NCBI RefSeq assembly: GCF_027943255.1
Contig: NC_072894.1
Span: forward strand, 135,833,601 to 135,897,600
Source: Anastrepha obliqua
Lineage: Eukaryota > Arthropoda > Insecta > Diptera > Tephritidae
Direction: 5' to 3'
Length of the DNA: 64,000 nucleotides
Shown piece by piece: positions 1-12,590 of this stretch (position 1 is its first letter; each line of letters begins with the position of its first letter). Position numbers and translations under genes: made by a program. The notes under the pieces were generated by a model. The model did no database searches and was not told the origin of the DNA. It worked only from the letters and a program-made list of their open reading frames with translations.

Positions 1-2
1 TT

Positions 3-947
3 ACAAATCAACATAACAACCAAGACATTGACAGTTCTGAATTTCATGCCCACCTCACAAATAACATAAATATACCAATCAAGAAAATAACTTCAAAAGA
101 AATTCGTATAGCAATTGAGACAAAAATTGACGTAAATAAATCCTCAGGATATGACGGAATCACAGGAAGGATTCTAAAGGAGTTACCTGACAAAGCAACT
201 CTGTACTTAAGAAATGTATTTAACTCAGCATTACGAATGAAGTATTTTCCACTGCCTTGGAAGGTTGCTGAAATCATCGCAATATCCAAACCTAATAAAG
301 ATGCCTCTGAAGCTTCTTCATACAGACCAATTAGTTTATTACCATCATTATCTAAACTTTTTGAGAAGCTTATACTTGACCACCTTGACCCCATACTACA
401 GGCGCGAAACTTATTTCCCTCACACGAATTTGGAGTTCGTAGAAAACACTCAACAATAGAACAGGTACATAGAGTAACAAATAAAATATTATCAGAAATT
501 GACAAAAGAAATACATGTGTTGCTGTGTATCTTGATGTAGCGAAAGCTTTCGACAGCGTGTGGCACAAGGGTTTAATATTTAAACTTAAACAGTATCTTC
601 CACTCGACTACTATTTGTTAATGAAAAGCTATTTAGCAAACAGATTCTTTTATGTGAAATATAGAGACAAATACTCTAATATTCAACTCATGGAAGCCGG
701 TGTACCTCAGGGCAGTGTACTAGGGCCTGTACTATATGTGCTGTACACAGCTGATATTCCCCTGCCTGCAAGTATCGACATGATAGCAACTTTTGCAGAT
801 GTCACTGTCCTATTGGCAACTCATAAAACCTTAGAAGCAGCAACAAACAAGTTACAACAAATTTTGAACAAAACACTAACATGGTTTAATGCTTGGGGTA
901 TACAAATCAATAGTGACGATTTATTTTCATTTTCAGCCATTTGGTAG
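3..947 (+). CDS. Jockey-like non-LTR retrotransposon reverse transcriptase, partial
   Basis: The frame is open from the window edge to a stop at 945-947 (314 residues), so the true start lies outside the window. It shows the order of a jockey-clade reverse transcriptase: a thumb-proximal segment ending ITGRILKELP, then SSYRPISLLP, then the first catalytic aspartate in YLDVAKAFDSVWH (about residue 178), GVPQGSVLGP (about 233) and the active-site box (about 264). That box reads FADV instead of FADD, so the second catalytic aspartate is lost and the enzyme is predicted dead. Resemblance stops after WFNAWGIQIN (about base 913); the last residues are unrelated sequence. The thumb, 3' UTR and poly-A are absent, so the copy is truncated or interrupted there. 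The enzyme would copy its own RNA at a nicked chromosomal site. Clade assignment is by motif recognition. Confidence 0.9.
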   Translation, partial: TNQHNNQDIDSSEFHAHLTNNINIPIKKITSKEIRIAIETKIDVNKSSGYDGITGRILKELPDKATLYLRNVFNSALRMKYFPLPWKVAEIIAISKPNKDASEASSYRPISLLPSLSKLFEKLILDHLDPILQARNLFPSHEFGVRRKHSTIEQVHRVTNKILSEIDKRNTCVAVYLDVAKAFDSVWHKGLIFKLKQYLPLDYYLLMKSYLANRFFYVKYRDKYSNIQLMEAGVPQGSVLGPVLYVLYTADIPLPASIDMIATFADVTVLLATHKTLEAATNKLQQILNKTLTWFNAWGIQINSDDLFSFSAIW

Positions 948-1700
948 TCGTTTGAAGTAAACAGTGATTTTTGACGAAAAAATCCCGCCATTTTGTAGGT
1001 GTAAAACCACCTTAATATAAAAAAATGGCGAAAAAAACGTTGGGAGGAGGTTTTTTATATGTAAAATATGTGTGCAAAATTTCAAAAGGATCGGTTGAGT
1101 AGTTTTCAAATGCCAATGACTACGCACTTTAAAAAAAAGGTTCGAGAAAACCGCGTTTAAAGTTTGTAATGGACTACGCGCGCAACTGCTGCGTCTCGGC
1201 AGATATTTGAGGCGGCTCGGCTTTATGCTCTATAACTTAAAAAGTTTTGCTCGGATTGACTTAAAATTTTAACACGGTATTTTTGAAATGTTTTACTACA
1301 ATAACATGCAAAAAAAAAAAATCGATTTTTAACCCTTACCCCCCCTTAATAAAGGAGGCAAAAAAAAAAAATTTTAGGCCTTTGGTTTCTGCATTTGCCA
1401 CTAATTTTTCGAATTTTGATCGAATACCAGCAAATGTGAGACTCATGAAGTATTTAAGAATATTAGTAAAATTTGTTTTAGGCAAAGAAAAATCAAGATT
1501 TACAGCTCCTGAGATTTGGTTAAATTCGCAAATAGCTCTTCCATTAGGAGCATTAGCTAGCTGTATCTGCATAGAAAAGCAACCAAGCACGAAGATACCT
1601 CTGCGGAGCATTAAAATGTGTTTTTTTAAAAGAGACTGCCATTCATAAATTCCTTAGATAATGCAAAAAAAAAGTTAAAGATAATATTGCTCTACTTTTT
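915..1700. other. Unassigned sequence abutting the jockey fragment
   Basis: The block begins exactly where the jockey homology stops. It has a GC-richer core around 1160-1230 and homopolymer A runs near 1310-1370. Medium open frames exist on both strands (1283-1648 plus, 1336-1611 minus) but show no motif I recognise. It may be a non-coding part of another transposable element, but I see no terminal repeats and cannot classify it. Confidence 0.3.
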
Positions 1701-4700
1701 TCGATCGATTTCTAATTGAATAGCGCTAAGCGTTCTCTATATGCAGGTATGGGATCCGAGAAACCCAATGAACGTAAGGGATATTTGAGAAATACTTTAC
1801 AACATTTTGAAGAAGCATTGAAAAACGACTCATGGCTATTCAGTATTGTCTCTCAAGAGGTTTCTAACCAATAACGGTGACGCAGTGTTAAGCCATCCAC
1901 CTTATTAGCGGATTTTACGCCATACGATTTATACATTTTTATTTACATAATATTAGTTTGGGAAGAGTGGGGAACCAAGGTTATCGGGAATAATACCTGA
2001 GCTTTTGGCTGAGCTCTTTTTGAAGTGAATAGATAAAATATCAATTCATGTCAAATACCAGATACTTTTTGCACAGAAGGTATTTGCCCACTCCCTTCCC
2101 TTTCGGCCTTTGCATTGTTCCTCGTTTTTTGTTGAAATAAAAAATCAAGTTTTAGTAGGAGGCACACATGTAAGTGGGGATGCAAGTAGTTAGAGATCCA
2201 CTGGTGAAAATAGGCGGTAGTCGTTTTTAAAAATTATTGTTGTGATACTTTTAATTGCGAGGGAAGTAAATAGCAGAAATTTCACATTAAGTACCATTCT
2301 ATGTGTAGTAGGTGCACTGAATAAGGGCACTATTATATAATTGCTGAAATGAAATTTATAAAGAAACACTTTTAGTACGGGCATCTACAAACTAATGGTG
2401 TATGGCCTCCTCTGGATGGATAAATGAAAGTGCTTACCATGTAGACCCGCCTGTGTGGAGAAAAATATCTAATATTTATACCGGGTGGCTGTTTAAGAAA
2501 AACGATTCACTGACTAATCTGATGCCATCATGAATTTTCTAGCAAAAATTCAGACATTACGTAAAAGGTGCCAAACTTCAGCCCTATTGGCAAAATGACG
2601 AACGAATTTTGATTATTTGCACAAATGAGCTCCTCGCAATGGCAGCCATTTATTGTAACCTACTATAGTGGCATTTGAAGCTCGGAAAGTCAAAATGTGC
2701 CCATGTGGGATGACTTTTGTGACGTAATATAAATGTTAACTTTCGATAAAAAAACTAGAAACCAAACCAGCCTTCTATCACAGATAAAACTCATGTTTTT
2801 AGAATCATGAATGAGTCAAATGACTAAGTGCTAGCTCAGGTAGAGTAAAGGGTGAGGTAAAGAGAGAGAAGTAAGGGAGAGAAATGTGTCAAATGACAAG
2901 CTCTTATGAATGATGTGGCCATTATACATTTTATGAGTATTGCCTCCTCCTTGACTAATTTTTTTTTTGTATTTGAGTCGCTGAAACCTATTCAATTGGG
3001 CTTTGAAAAAGTTATATTTTTATGCCCTAATTGAAAACCCCTACAGGCTAATGTGGCTCTAGGTATTTATCATCCATGAGAGAAAACGTAAACCGAGAAA
3101 AGAGGACCGCCTACTAGCAGTTCGACGATTTGGAAACTCCTCTCGATAGTATACTTACAAGCCATTATAGTTGCATTTGTTATGCGACCAACAATAAGCA
3201 AAAGTAGTAAACATATAACCGCAAAGCCTTTAAATCTTCGTAAAATGACATTAAGTGATACCACCAGCTCTAGCAGACATTTATTAGAATGATGCGGATG
3301 TGGTTTAAAACTCTCATTTGCTTACAGGTATACAAATGAAAAAATCAAATTTGGGCGAAATTTGTTGTAAATCTGTTCTCTTCCACAAGCGGCAATCTGC
3401 ACTGAAAAATCCACTTATTCGTACAATTGCACAACTAGTCTAAGTGTACTGAGAATAAAAAATGAAAATAAAATAATAAATATGTAAATAGGAAAAGAAA
3501 AGCCAATGGAGTAGCAGTAAGTGAATATTTTTAGCAAAAGAAATAAACGAGTGGCAATGCAAATGAACATTGAGGCTGATGATGAGGGTAAACGAACGTT
3601 CTATATCACATACTTACTTATAACGAGCAAATCATTCAGGACTTAAAATGCTCTTTAAATATGAATAAACACATACTGTAAGGTAAGGTAGATTTGGAAT
3701 TGGCAATGGAAAAGTTTCATAAAGCGACATGGCGGATACGTAACACAGAAAGTACCATATAAGTAGGGAGCATTTTGTAGATATGTATGCATGCATGCAT
3801 ACACATCCATATGCACTTAAAAGGTTGATGCAAACACTTCAGGAAGCTATGCATACATGCATGTATGTATGTGTGCGCCTAAATGTACATGAATATTTGC
3901 TGAAGTGCACGATTTTGGAAAAATCAGCCCGTTTACGAGCAGCTGAAAGTGTGGCAGAAGTGAAGTGAAGTAGAGTGGTCATTTTGGAGAAATTTCTAGT
4001 TACAAATTGCACATGCAGAAAATTGAGGAAATCAACTATTAGGCATACATTCATCCATGCATATGTATGTGTATGTTGGTCGTGTGTTTATGCATTTTGC
4101 AGCAGGCGCATGGATGGACGAATAACTAGCATTTACCATTAGGCGCACTAACACACTCATAATTACTTACATACGAATGACTAAATTTATAATTTCAATT
4201 TTATTTTTACTTCTTACACTTGCTGCCTGTTGGCAAAGAGTTGCAAATTTCCGGTTATTTCTTCATTTTGTGTTATGTTATGCTATGCAGTGCTATTTAA
4301 ATGTTCATACTCGTATGTGGATTATATGGATAAATAAATAAAAAGAAATTTTCTTAAAACAGAAATATTGCTTTATTTTAGCAGTTTGTAAGCGATTATG
4401 GCTGGAAGTTGCATACAGAAGCACTCATGTAAGCAACTGGTAGGCCAAAGGTAGTTAACTAATGCCAGTAAGTTGTCCTTTTGAATTTTGTACGAAAAAC
4501 AGGGTGCGGGAGTGATTGCAACTGATGACTTAATAAGTACATACGGCACAAGTAAAGCCTATGGGCTTTAAATAGGCACGAAAGACTAACTTTATTTAAA
4601 TGCTCTTCCGCTTTCTCCATTTCGGCGAAGCGGGGCAATGGACTTTCATAGCTCAAAAGAGATTTAAAAGTACTCAATTTGAGATTTAAATGCTCTTATG

Positions 4701-4860
4701 ATTTATAAACTTTTTAGTACGGAAATTCAATTTAAATTTAACTGCTTTTTTAAATGCAAGTCACAAAAGTATTGTGTCTTTGCAGCGCCTTTGAAAGGTT
4801 TAGGCCAATAATTTGCTACTCGATTTTTTTCTACAAATATAAAAATAAACAAAAAATTAA
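1700..4860. other. Gene-free stretch
   Basis: No coding region or transposon motif was recognised. The stretch is mostly AT-rich unique-looking DNA. Around 3780-3870 and 4040-4080 there are dispersed TGCATACA/ATGTATGT microsatellite-like runs, which keep short shadow frames open. The frames at 2190-2384 and 3070-3264 have no recognisable content. Confidence 0.4.
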
Positions 4861-5078
4861 TAATTGGCGCGAACACTTTTATTAGGTGTTTGGCCGAGCT
4901 CCTACTTCTATTTGTGACGTGCGTCTTGATGTTGCTCCACAAATGGAGGGACATACACTTTTAAGCCAACTTCGAGTGGCAAATGATTTTTTCTGCCTAG
5001 CTTTTTCATGGCAAAAATACACTCAGAAGTTGCCATTGCTTGCCGAGAGGCGACCGCTATTAGAAAAAACGGTAGTCC
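4861..5078 (-). mobile_element. tRNA-derived SINE, 5'-truncated copy
   Basis: Read on the minus strand, this matches the body of the SINE seen most completely at 57462-57750. Shared blocks in order are: TAATAGCGGTCGCC, the AGGCAA spacer, a TATTTTTGCCATG block, a TCCATTTGTGGAGCAACAT block, a CATCAAGACGC-like block, GAGCTCGGCCAAACACC and a GCGCCAATTA end. The tRNA-like head (A and B boxes) is missing upstream of about 5078. The SINE body alone creates the short frame on the plus strand at 4886-5158, which should not be annotated as a gene. SINEs of this type rely on a partner LINE for movement; the partner is not known from this window. Confidence 0.8.
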
Positions 5079-5079
5079 C

Positions 5080-5780
5080 ACATCAACCCATTCGGATCCT
5101 AGAATTGTATGCTACTTCAAGTCAAATTGGTTTAAGGAAAGGATTTCTGTATCAGTAAAGCCTACCGCTTTCGCCAGTTAAAAAACCGAAAACAAAAAAA
5201 AAACATATATTCCATATTGATTGAACTTCACGAGTATTGCAAATATTTGCGGTAATTTTTCAAGCTATAGCAAAACATTTCGCAGCCAGTAAGGCAGAAA
5301 TTAAGGATTCGCGCAATTTACAACTACTTGAGGAGTTGCCTAAAGAACATTTCCGCGCAGCAGGCAATGCAATAAAAAGAAATAATAAAATGATAACATT
5401 GAACAACAGTAATAAATGAAATGCTATGCTAGAGAAGAAAAAAGCAACTTTAAAAATCTATGCAACAAAAAACAGAAGCGAGCAAAAACGTCTTTGTCTG
5501 TGGCGACGGCAGAGATTCGGGTAATTTTGATGTAAGTAAAAATTTTTAAGATTCCTAACTAAAGGCGCAAATACTTGAAAATTGGTTGAATGAAAGTATA
5601 TTTTTGATCGAAAAAATCACGCAAGATTAATAAATTTAGGCAGAAAGCAATTGTGGTGCCTATGACAGATTAGCCCAATCCTATTACACACTTATTCCAG
5701 AAACATCCCTCACGCTTGACTAGTCCAGCAGCCATTTTAACCAGCGTAATTCCCCATAAATGTTAAGCAAATAAATTTCG
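5080..5780. other. Gene-free stretch
   Basis: AT-rich sequence with poly-A runs near 5190-5205. No repeat or coding motif was recognised. Confidence 0.35.
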
Positions 5781-6795
5781 CTCATGCGATATTCCCTTGA
5801 TCATCATTCATTTCTGACTTTGAGTCAGTATAAGTACCATCAGATTTGAGCAGAGAGTCCAGCTTAGCCGCCCGGTCCCTTTGGAAGACCTTGCATAGAA
5901 TTGCTGAACTCTTCCGATCCTCCAGTTGACTGCAGAAGGTTCTGTAATAGCACAATTTAGATGATCTAATTTTCTTCTTAATAAATTAAGGAATACTCTA
6001 GTAACGGTAGGCAGTCCAATTCACTTCCAAATGGTTTTGAGAACTGTGTTAAGTAGTTTTCTGGAAGTTTTTCAAAGTTTTGAAAGTTAAGCATTCCACC
6101 AAGGGACTGTCTAACCCTCTATTCTCCTACGCTTCGGGTACGCCTTCTCATAACACACAAATTTGCTCCACTGAGTTTGAGGCTTCTTCTATCGCAGTTA
6201 TTGTCCGGAGTTTGGGAGCGTCGGGGATTCCCCTTTAGTAAGATCATCATATCGTGTTCAATTTGTTTTTCGAGCATTGCGTTCTGCTGGCGTCGACATT
6301 GTTTCGGCCGCAAGCCTAACTCTCGATAGTCCGCAGGGAATGCTTGTCGAGTACTTTCCAACCAATGATATGATCTGATATTTTATAGTTAGATAATGTC
6401 ATATCAATGACTTCCTGCCTTCTGCTGGTTACAAAAGTCAGGCTGGTGCCAACGCTCTGTTTAAACAAGCGAGTTGACAGAAGGAAATTCATGGGGTTAC
6501 ATTTCGTGTTACCCCAGAGTGTGTTTTGCAAATTTACGTCACATCCCACAATAAGACCTAAAAAATAGTCCGATTCAACGACTGTCTGTACCTCTTTACC
6601 CTCTAATCGAAGCTTTATCTTGACTGAAACTAAGTCTCGACAACAGAATTGTCTTAATAAAATGCAATCGACGGCTTTTGTCATAATAATACAAGTACGT
6701 AGACGGATCTCCCCCTCTTTATAAGGGATAAAACCCCACTTTATATATACAAAGTCCTGTATTTGTCCTTTAGACACCCACGGTTCTTGAAACAA
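5780..6795 (-). pseudogene. R1/LOA/jockey-group LINE relic: endonuclease to start of RT region
   Basis: The minus strand encodes a decayed apurinic-like endonuclease of a non-LTR retrotransposon. From 6795 downward it reads FQEPWVSKGQI (the QEPW box), a central LIVGCDVNLQNTLWGNT segment (family GCDxNAHHxxWG), then TFVTSRRQEVIDMTLSN. The frame then breaks near 6320-6360, so the final SDH catalytic box is not readable. Further down, about 5808-5895, a segment reading VFQRDRAAKLDSL plus SDGTYTDS matches the linker before the RT domain in this group, in another frame. Several frameshifts and deletions show it is dead. The enzyme would nick target DNA for target-primed reverse transcription. Exact clade is uncertain. 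Confidence 0.75.
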
Positions 6796-7334
6796 TATAA
6801 TGTGATGATCCTTTGATCATCCAAAACCTTACCAGCTCTACTCAATTCTACTGTCAAGTATTTATTCCGATGATATATGACTTATTTCATATTAGCGGAA
6901 AACTTAATTTTATTTTGGCGGCAGTGATAAGAAGACGTTTCGATTGAAATATTTAATACAAAAATTTTATTAAGATTTTCGTCAAGAGCCACCACGGGTC
7001 ATCCGAGTTTTCTAGCTGTTAGTTAAAGCGAATTTTAAGTATTTCTTTCACTCCAACTTCTATGCACTTACCGACTTACTGGCAAGTTAAGTTGTAAGAA
7101 TAATTTGGATGTATCTTTTTTTGACTGTCGAAGGTCCATGGAGGCCTAATAGTTGGCAGGTAAAAGTTGCATGTGCTGAACCTACCAACGTATTTCAAGG
7201 GGTTGGTGTGGATAACGGAAGTGGGGTCCGAGAGAACACAGGCAAACAGGTACACGTGAAAAAGTCCACACTCCACAAACTAAGGAAAACCTTGGTCAAA
7301 CACATAACAAAGGATGCCAATGTATTGAATATAT
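6796..7334. other. Gene-free stretch
   Basis: No motif recognised. The opposed short frames at 7076-7276 and 7109-7336 are unsupported. This part may belong to the LINE whose tail starts at about 7335, but I cannot read coding sequence in it. Confidence 0.3.
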
Positions 7335-7595
7335 AATTTTTAGAAATGTCCGCGTTTGGCGGCTGGGGTGTAGCCTGAGACAGTTCTCCAGCCTAGATTC
7401 CTTTTCTCTCCTCCCCTACATCAACAGCAGTCGATGGTTGTAGGTGGTTTTTCTTCCCTTAAGTTTTGTAATTTTTCGTAGGTGGTGGTCTTCATTATGC
7501 TTTCAAAACGGTGCTCTAGTGCTATTTGCAGTGTATCTGTGGGACTCTTGTCATCTAACCTATCTACCTAACTTCTTAATACTGGTTCTGGGCTA
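7335..7595 (+). mobile_element. 3' UTR tail of an R1/LOA-like LINE
   Basis: This block aligns by eye with 16519-16740, which follows a LINE RNase H region. Shared words include AAATGTCCG.GTTTGGC, ACATCAACAGC, TCAAAACGG.GCT, TAGTGCTATTT and TCTACCTAACTT-like ends. It is therefore a solo 3' tail of the same family, with the coding part missing or unrecognisable upstream. It has no function of its own. Confidence 0.65.
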
Positions 7596-9514
7596 ACCAG
7601 ATCTGATTTTCCATTGGTTAGAAGTAAACAGGAATGAACAAAGTCTCCCACGGCATAAAGGCCATCTGTAATAATATTATATATATATATATTATAGCTA
7701 ACACTCTGAAAAATATTAGAAGATGTTAGAAGATAGAGTATATCATATGCTTCCTTGATCTATATATATTTATTTTTGGTGAACCAACTCCTGCGATCAT
7801 CTCTGAACAACATAAACCCTCATCGTATGCTATGATAATAAGCCTTGCTATAAGAGAGTCGTAATACTTAGCGAAGTAACGTCGTTTAGAGTGCATGCCA
7901 TAGCAGACTTATTTAAATTTTGTGAGAACTTTATGTATATTCAAAAATCCATTCACTCAATAAAGGGTATAAATACTAGGAATAGGGAGAAAGCAAGTGG
8001 AACAGCAATTGAAAAGCATTTTGTAGCAATAGCAGTTCAAATCAAGCCGACATCACGACCATTTGTTGCAAGAAACAGTAACAAAATAAAAACAACAACA
8101 TCAATGTATGCTATCGAAGAAACAGCAGTTCAATTTCTGCTTATTACACAAAAGTGTATTGAATTTCGTAGTCGAAAAAATCCCTAAACGCAGACGTTGC
8201 AGTGCTGATGTGCGAACAATTTATATGTACAGGCATAATACCTATGCGCATACACTCATACAAATATACATATATACAAAAGTGCATGCCATTACTGTTT
8301 GTGATGTGTGTTTTAGCTTTAAAGAGTGCCCGTGTGTGTGTGTAAAATTATCCACACATGCACTCGAGCGCAAAAGTGTACAATTGCACGGGTGCGCTGC
8401 ATGGCGAATACGAATTGCGCGCAACAACGACAACAGCCACATGTACATAGGTAAAATAATTTCACTCACTCCCCTTGTAAACGGAATTGAAAAAAATATG
8501 CGAAGAGCGACGAATGTATAAAAGATTACAACATCGCAAGAAATATATACAAACATACGTATAAGAGCTGAGAGCAGTTAACTCCCACTGCAAGTTGTCA
8601 ACAGGGCGTATGAGCAACAATCGAACTTAAGGTCACCACCACTCCACTCGGCTGCTAAATGTTGTGCGCACGTGAAGGTGCAGCAGACGGCACAATAGAG
8701 CTGGAGTATTAGAAGAGTTGGTGGTGAAAAGCAGGTGGTGCGATTAGGAAAAAAACAACAACAAAAACAGTGAACCAGGCAGTATTATTCGCTGAAGATA
8801 CCATTTGCTACGTGCATTCAATACTAAACACTTGCTGCATGCAACACGCTGCACAAACTATGAAATAACAGAAGATCGCATATGCGTCTTTGCATAAAAT
8901 GAAAGACGGCAACAGCTGCGCGAGAGCATAAAAAAATTTGCTATGCAATTGGAGGAGCTTATCAACATAGGTATATCCAGTTTCCAATATATGTATGGGT
9001 GTATGCATATTTTTGTAGTAAGGGAACCCTTATTTGTGTGGATTGAATAAAACTTAATAACACTCAAAATTTACATATACAAATTTCTGATCCCTTGAAT
9101 ATGGTTTACTCTACTAGTTCGTACATAACCTTGAATGATTGAAAAAACTTATACAGCTGCGTATGTTTACACTCATTAAACTCGAAAAGTAGTCAGATTG
9201 ACTTGAAAGTTTTAGTTAAATAAAATTATACTATCGAATACACGCCTACTTTCGAATATCGAATTCTCCAAGAACTAAAAAGTAAAGTTTTGGCAGAGTA
9301 TAAATGGATATTTGAATACTGGTATCAACTGAAAGTGGTTTGAGAAGGCTTACAGTAATATTTTTGAGTAGGATTGCCAACTATTTAAAAATTTGAAAAA
9401 TTTTATATGAAAGCTGATACAAATTCTAGAATATAAATTTCAAACCAAAGGCCCTTAAAACAATTTAACTTAAGTCTTACATTAAATAGTGTTTTTAATG
9501 AGGTTGCCAGGGTA
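7595..9514. other. Gene-free stretch with microsatellites
   Basis: It contains a (TA)n run at about 7674-7694 and dispersed ACATACA/GTGTGTG runs at about 8220-8350. The 98-137 residue frames between 7891 and 8556 overlap each other on both strands and have no recognisable domains. I treat them as non-coding. Confidence 0.4.
7674..7694. repeat. (TA)n microsatellite
   Basis: Short alternating TA run, directly visible. Confidence 0.9.
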
Positions 9515-10725
9515 AGGGGTGGTTTTTTAAAAGCTATAGGAAAGTTTTTCAAAAAACACGCGTAAAATTCAGAAAAATGCGTAAAATTTTTATTTAAATC
9601 GATAGTACAGTCCATATAATTTAATGTTTGAAGATTATTTCGTGCAAATGTTGACGGCGACTGCGCTTAGTCTAATTTTGGCATACTCTTTCCAATGTTT
9701 TGGCCGGTATCTCACATATAAATGCTTTAATGTTGTCTTCCAATGCGTTAATTGAAGCAGGCTTGTCTGAATAGGCACAAAAACTAATCTAAAGGCGTTA
9801 TATCGCGCGATCTGGGTGGCCAATTGACAGGTACCGAACGCGAAATAAAATGTACACCGAACTCGCCTCTCAACAAGTCCATTGTTACGCGTGCTGTGTG
9901 GCATGTGGCGCCGTCTTGCTGAAACCACATGTCATGCAAGTCAAGCTCTTGCATTTTGGGTAAAAAAAAGTTGGATATCATTTCACGGTGGCGCTCACCA
10001 TTCACAGTTACGTTACGATTCACGGCTTCTTTGAAGGAGTACGGTCCAATGATACCTCCAGCCCATTTACCAAAAATTCTGCGTTGCGGCAGGTCGTTCG
10101 GCTTCAATTCTTGCAGCAGCTGTATTTTGAATGGCTTCACACCTAAATCCTTTCGCAAAATTTTCCACGCTGTTGAGTAACAGAGGCCCAATTGCTGCGA
10201 ACAACGACGAATCGATAATTAATGGACATCATTAATACTGGCCGACACAGCTGTGATATTTTCTTCATCTCGCACTCTACGTAAGCGTGTTGGTGGTTTG
10301 ATGTCCAATAATGTTAATTGGTTTTATAAATGAAACACGTGGATCGATTTCCAACGAATAACTAAAAAAATTTATTTCCAGATTTGACAAGTACATCAAA
10401 TGGTTGTAAGATTTGTTAAATACATACAATACAATAAAAGTACATTCTAGAATTTACATTTTGATATACATTTTCAAGAATTTGGTTCTAAATTTAGTCA
10501 CAATAGCTCGAATAGCCGCTTCAGTGGGTCGATTAAACTGACCATAAAATGGAAGAAGCGCGCGATAAACTTTCTTAACAGAACACGGCGTTGTTCGTTT
10601 GTAAGACGATTCATGGTTAAATTAAAGACCAAACTGAAGATGTTTGACAGTGAAACAAAACACGCGCGTCAGCTGTTTAAACCAACTATTTAAAAAGATA
10701 ATATATTAGTTAAAAAATCACCCAT
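9515..10725 (-). mobile_element. Mariner element, D,D41D (rosa-like), internally deleted, both TIRs kept
   Basis: Terminal inverted repeats are AGGGGTGGTTTTTTAA at the left edge and, inverted, ATGGGTGATTTTTTAA at the right edge (14 of 16 identical). They are flanked by TA at 9513-9514 and 10726-10727, the target duplication expected of Tc1/mariner elements. The length, 1.2 kb, fits a mariner. The strand and family come from the transposase relic inside. Relative to the family the element carries an extra block of about 160 bp (roughly 10325-10487) and a central coding deletion near 10070. It is non-autonomous and very probably inactive. Confidence 0.92.
9640..10615 (-). pseudogene. Rosa-like mariner transposase, broken
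   Basis: From the minus-strand ATG at about 10614 the N-terminus reads MNRLTNEQR, then frameshifts into PFYGQFNRPTEAAIRAI (DNA-binding region). After the inserted block, KPPTRLRRVRDEENI and GLCYSTAWKILRKDLGVKPF follow; these belong to the paired-like HTH. At about 10070, RRIFG is fused directly to KWAGGIIGPY, which removes the segment with the first catalytic aspartate. Then FQQDGATCHTARVTMDLL carries the second aspartate. The third lies 42 residues on in TPLD, which is the D,D41D spacing. A stop follows at once, and the C-terminus continues in another frame to about 9640. The enzyme would cut and paste its element at TA sites; this copy cannot. Confidence 0.9.
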
Positions 10726-12590
10726 TACTATAACGAGTGTAGCAAATGCAAAGCACTTCGAAATTTATCGCGTAAAATTACGAATTTTATAAACTGGAAA
10801 ACATATTTCAAGTGAATAAATAGAAAGTTTTGATATTTTAGGTTACTGAAATTGCAAATAAGCGTAACTTTTTGTGAAATATTAACCAGATAAAAAGCTT
10901 TGAAGAGGCCAGGGTTGGGCATACTGCGCTAAATAAGCGGATTGTCAAAACAATGAAAAACTGAAGATTTAGTGATAATGAAATCCTTATTTGAACTACC
11001 ACCAAAAAACTAGTGGCAGTGGCAAAATGCACAACTCTGGAAGAGGAAGAGGTCTCCAATAAAACAACTTAGAAACAGCAACCATCAACTTAATTCAGAA
11101 AATTGTATTCATCATTCACATTCCTATAATTTGAAAGGACGTGATGTTTTATTTTAGGCGTTTGCGATTCATAATTCAATTACCATCTATAAAATGTATA
11201 ACTTTCCACCGGCCTCTAGTGGTTGCAGATTTAGCATTCTTGATTAATGGAGACTATCTAAAAGCTGAATGTTTGAAATATTGACTGCCCTAATATTTAA
11301 TAACCTTGACAATCAAACTTCTCACTCACTCAAACAAACTTAAATTCTTATGCACCAAGGCATCGCCAACAAATCCACCTTCATATGACTGTTGCATTCA
11401 ATTGGCTCAGCATTCCTGCATTCAAGCGCAATGTTCCTAAACCTGAATGTCTGTATAAGCTGCGAGTTTGGTCCACACATTGACTCTCGACTGCATTTGC
11501 TAAATTCATTTCGCTTAGTACATTTTAGTACAGATTTCGAATGACGTTTCTATTTGATTGTGCCACATTTCGCTGCAACAGTGGTTCAAATAGTAAATAC
11601 TAGCAAAAGAAGTAACAGCATTTATTTTGTAGCTATTTTATATTTACTTCCGCATGCAAGACTAAATGAAGTTTTCTAAAAATGTTCTCCAATAAAAGAC
11701 ATATAATATTTGCTATTGATAGGGAAAGCTGTGCTATAGCAAAAAATAATTGGAATGCTTTGCCGTTCAATAATAATTCTAATTAATAATTGAAAAAAAT
11801 TCTTGCTTGAGCCAATCACTGAAGGGCACTTCCGCTACATCGGCGCGAATGGTGAAATACAATGCAAAGTAAAAAGAAAAGGATAAAAAAGGTCGTCACT
11901 TGAATAAGACTTATATTTATATGTATGGAAGGCGCTCTTCGTTCACTTAACTTGCGTTTGATACCTACAGTCTTAAGACCAAGAAAAATGAGTGTGGAAA
12001 AATAAATTTTGTTGTCAGAGTTATTTATTTGTATGTTTGCTTAAAAATTTTAAATACTTATTAGGCAAAAAAAAAAGAACACAAATATTTATTTGATATA
12101 TAATATATAATAAACTATATATAGATAAAAAGATCTGTCACTATATTTTGAAATAGAATTATGCAAATCGAGACTAAAAATATGATAAAACTAAAAACGC
12201 CCTTAAGTGGTCATATGAGTTTGGATTTTCAAAAAAATAGCTATTTATTTTCATTACAATTTCATAAAATATCTACATAAAACTTGAAGTGCCTGAAAAT
12301 TATTAGATATCAAAAAAAAAAAAAAATCGAAAACATTTCATCAAAATTTTCAACAGAAAAACCAATCGAAAAAATTTCTCCAAATATTTTAAATTTTTCC
12401 TCGAATGTTTTGGGTATATAGTCTCGTAGTTAACTAAATTTAAAGCAACTAATCTCTATTAATAGTTGACGAGATATGTAGGTAATTGCTGAGGACTTTG
12501 GGCCTTGAGACAAGAATTACGTTAATCCTTTTTCATTTTAAATGCAAATTCTGCATTCACCTACGGCGACCGTCCGTTAGTGCATACAAA
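10726..12590. other. Gene-free stretch
   Basis: AT-rich DNA with no recognised coding or transposon motif. The part from 12060 to 12420 is especially A/T-rich with runs such as AAAAATTTC. Confidence 0.4.

Noticed and set aside
4886..5158. 90-codon plus-strand frame as a gene
   Set aside because: It lies within a SINE copy read in antisense; a similar artefact frame appears at the 57.5-kb copy.
8108..8521. 137-codon frame as a host gene
   Set aside because: Driven by ACATACA/GTGTGTG microsatellites, with a 104-codon opposing frame and no domain.
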